NCBI GenBank assembly: GCA_964577835.1
Contig: CAZOBN010000079.1
Coordinates: 1-14,703 of the forward strand
Source of the DNA: CAVVYA01 sp964577835
GTDB lineage: Bacteria; Pseudomonadota; Alphaproteobacteria; SMXQ01
Direction of reading: 5' to 3'
Length of the DNA stretch: 14,703 bases
The position numbers were made by a program, and so were the translations under genes. The notes below the pieces were generated by a model. That model saw nothing but the letters and a program-made list of their open reading frames with translations. It ran no database searches and was not told where the DNA came from. Positions within the stretch are counted from its first letter, which is position 1. Every line of letters starts with the position of its first letter. Positions 13,768 through 14,703 of the stretch are shown in pieces.

Positions 13768-13893
13768 GTCACCCGTTAATCGGGCTCTAAGACCTAGCTT
13801 AGCTAGGCAGGCTGCTCGCCGGGCGATAACAAGCTCAGGGCAGCCTAGATAGTCTTTATTGTTCCAAAGCCCCGCCCTTACCGGCGGGGCTTT
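13768..13893 (+). ncRNA. Candidate structured small RNA, about 125 nt
   Basis: Predicted from a promoter at 13733-13761 and a hairpin terminator at 13866-13893, with no credible open frame between. Three local hairpins can form: CCCG/CGGG (13772-13784), CCTAGC-TTA-GCTAGG (13793-13807), and AGGCTGC/GCAGCCT (13809-13846) enclosing TCGCC/GGCGA. CTAGGC (13803-13808) can alternatively pair with GCCTAG (13843-13848), so two folds compete. It lacks the GGAAGCAGC core of SRP RNA and any tRNA T-arm, so it is none of those. It matches no RNA family I know. It could also be the 3' untranslated part of the toxin message. Confidence 0.4.
13866..13893. terminator. Strong, probably bidirectional hairpin terminator
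   Basis: AAAGCCCCGCC and GGCGGGGCTTT form a perfect 11-bp stem with a 6-nt loop (CTTACC). The A/T ends of the stem make it usable from both strands, although only a short T-rich stretch (TTTGTGTATTT) follows on the + strand. Confidence 0.8.
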
Positions 13894-13912
13894 GTGTATT
13901 TGAGCGGCTTTC

Positions 13913-13941
13913 TTGACTCTTCGGCCTCCCCGGCCTAACTT
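13913..13941 (+). promoter_or_regulatory. Possible promoter upstream of the ffh leader
   Basis: TTGACT (13913-13918), five of six to the -35 consensus, and TAACTT (13936-13941), three of six to the -10, are spaced by 17 bp. Transcription would start near 13948, upstream of the terminator at 13999-14032 and of ffh. Confidence 0.45.
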
Positions 13942-13998
13942 CCGCCCGCTCAAGAGCAGTTTCGTTCTTGTCCCGCCAGCCCTGAGGGGGCGAGTGGC

Positions 13999-14032
13999 CG
14001 CCAGTCCGCGAGTGTCGCGCACTGGCGTTTTT
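13999..14032 (+). terminator. Intrinsic terminator or attenuator ahead of ffh
   Basis: CGCCAGT-C-CGCGA-GTG-TCGCG-C-ACTGGCG followed by TTTTT: a 7-bp outer stem, one C-C mismatch, a 5-bp inner stem, a 3-nt loop and a run of five T. It points toward ffh and ends 58 bp before its start codon. A second CGCCAG at 13974-13979 could pair with the 3' arm instead. Confidence 0.75.
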
Positions 14033-14051
14033 CGCTTTGCGCGCGCGGGAA

Positions 14052-14081
14052 TTGAGACGGCCTACTTGAACCAAGTATTTG
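14052..14081 (+). promoter_or_regulatory. Possible proximal promoter of ffh
   Basis: TTGAGA (14052-14057) and GTATTT/TATTTG (14075-14081) at 17-18 bp spacing, downstream of the terminator. It would start transcription within a few bases of the ffh ATG, giving a very short leader or none. Confidence 0.4.
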
Positions 14082-14090
14082 GAATTATTG

Positions 14091-14703
14091 ATGTTTGAAG
14101 GGTTGAGCACCAAACTGACCGGGGTTTTCGATCGGTTGACCCGCCGCGGCGCGCTGCGCGAGGCCGACGTGGCCGAAGCCATGCGCGAGGTCCGGGTGGC
14201 GCTGCTCGAGGCCGACGTCGCCCTGCCGGTGGTCAAGGATTTCGTCGCCAAGGTGAGCGAGAAGGCGGTCGGCGAGGCGGTCATCCGCTCGGTTTCGCCG
14301 GGCCAGATGGTGATCAAGATCGTCCATGACGAGCTCGTCGCCATGCTCGGCTCCGACGAGTCGGCGCTCAACCTGACGGCCGTGCCACCGGTGGCGATGA
14401 TGATGGTCGGGCTGCAGGGCTCGGGCAAGACCACCTCGGCCGCCAAGATCGCGCGCCGCCTGCAGATGCGCGACAAGAAGAAGGTGCTGCTCGCCTCGCT
14501 CGACGTGCACCGCCCGGCGGCGCAGGACCAGTTGGAAATTCTCGGCATCCAGGCCAACGTCGCGACGCTGCCGATCGTCAAGGGCGAGCCGCCGGAGATG
14601 ATCGCGGCGCGCGCCATGGATACCGGCCGGCGCGAAGGCTACGACGTGGTCATCCTCGACACCGCCGGCCGCCTGCATGTCGACGACGCGCTGATGAAAG
14701 AAG
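14091..14703 (+). CDS. ffh: Signal recognition particle protein Ffh, 3' end cut by window
   Basis: GTPase that, with SRP RNA, binds signal sequences on the ribosome and delivers them to FtsY. The first 204 residues are visible. The N domain starts MFEGLSTKLTGVFDRLTRRG and includes ADVAEAMREVRVALLEADVA, the classic Ffh helix. The G domain has GLQGSGKTT (107-115), DVHRPAAQDQL (138-148; this D-x-x-RPAA form marks Ffh against FtsY's DTFRAAA) and DTAGR (190-194). The rest of the G domain and the methionine-rich M domain lie past the edge. Only GGA at 14081-14083 could serve as a ribosome site, rather far from the ATG. An intrinsic terminator precedes the gene, so a promoter beyond it or attenuation is implied. 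Confidence 0.97.
   Translation, partial: MFEGLSTKLTGVFDRLTRRGALREADVAEAMREVRVALLEADVALPVVKDFVAKVSEKAVGEAVIRSVSPGQMVIKIVHDELVAMLGSDESALNLTAVPPVAMMMVGLQGSGKTTSAAKIARRLQMRDKKKVLLASLDVHRPAAQDQLEILGIQANVATLPIVKGEPPEMIAARAMDTGRREGYDVVILDTAGRLHVDDALMKE

Larger units (their letters stand above)
13994..14098 (+). other. Possible 34-codon leader frame overlapping the ffh start
   Basis: A GTG at 13994 sits 3 bp after GAGGGGG (13984-13990). The frame runs through the terminator hairpin and stops with TGA at 14096-14098, just inside ffh. It reads VAASPRVSRTGVFRFARAGI and then ETAYLNQVFGIIDV. A ribosome on it would break the hairpin. The coding call is speculative. Confidence 0.2.

Noticed and set aside
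13768..13893. SRP RNA or tRNA identity for the structured stretch
   Set aside because: No GGAAGCAGC-type SRP core and no tRNA T-arm or cloverleaf; nearness to ffh alone is not evidence.
13750..14022. 90-codon minus-strand frame in the toxin-ffh gap
   Set aside because: Arginine-rich, passes through both hairpin terminators, no ribosome site; better explained as noncoding.
13856..14617. 253-codon minus-strand frame over ffh and its leader
   Set aside because: Antisense to a certain ffh and crosses two terminators; serine/arginine-rich shadow frame.

Overview
The window is high-GC DNA with the gene content and order of an alphaproteobacterium. A Rhodospirillales-like lineage is my inference, from DUF2336 and DUF3775 proteins, a PleC/DivJ-style PAS histidine kinase, and a dapF-mtaB-ftsY operon close to ffh. 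No rRNA, tRNA, insertion sequence or CRISPR array is visible.

Left part (1-3857, + strand): the 3' three quarters of a transketolase gene, then gap and pgk. This is a tightly spaced carbon-metabolism operon (pentose phosphate pathway or Calvin cycle, plus lower glycolysis). pgk most likely starts at a GTG at 2655. After it lies a short stretch (3858-4032) with a broken-looking minus-strand reading frame.

Middle part (4033-10870, mostly - strand): a DUF2336 protein and an orphan triple-PAS histidine kinase overlap by 11 bp and form a likely signalling pair. A divergent 64-codon gene of unknown function follows on the + strand. Then comes the housekeeping operon dapF-mtaB-ftsY, with a 7-bp gap and an ATGA overlap. 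It covers diaminopimelate epimerase, a tRNA methylthiotransferase and the SRP receptor GTPase.

Right part (10907-14090): an accessory stretch between the dapF operon and ffh. It holds a DUF3775 gene, a XRE-RES toxin-antitoxin operon with a clear operator over its promoter, and a visibly lower-GC pair of divergent genes. That pair is a ribbon-helix-helix protein ending in a perfect SSB-type C-terminal tip (DDLDDEIPF) and a PemK/MazF-like toxin. The space between them is full of palindromes. Downstream of the toxin, a promoter overlapping a 15-nt palindrome appears to drive a roughly 125-nt structured RNA ending in a strong hairpin. A second promoter and a textbook intrinsic terminator then precede ffh, as if ffh had an attenuated leader or a second small RNA lay there.

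End (14091-14703): the N and G domains of Ffh, cut by the window edge. Both SRP GTPases (Ffh and FtsY) are therefore present, in opposite orientation, separated by the dapF operon and the accessory stretch.

The most unusual feature is the RHH protein with the SSB-like tail, beside a MazF-like toxin that has no conventional antitoxin gene in front of it. All calls come from reading the sequence; no database search was run.
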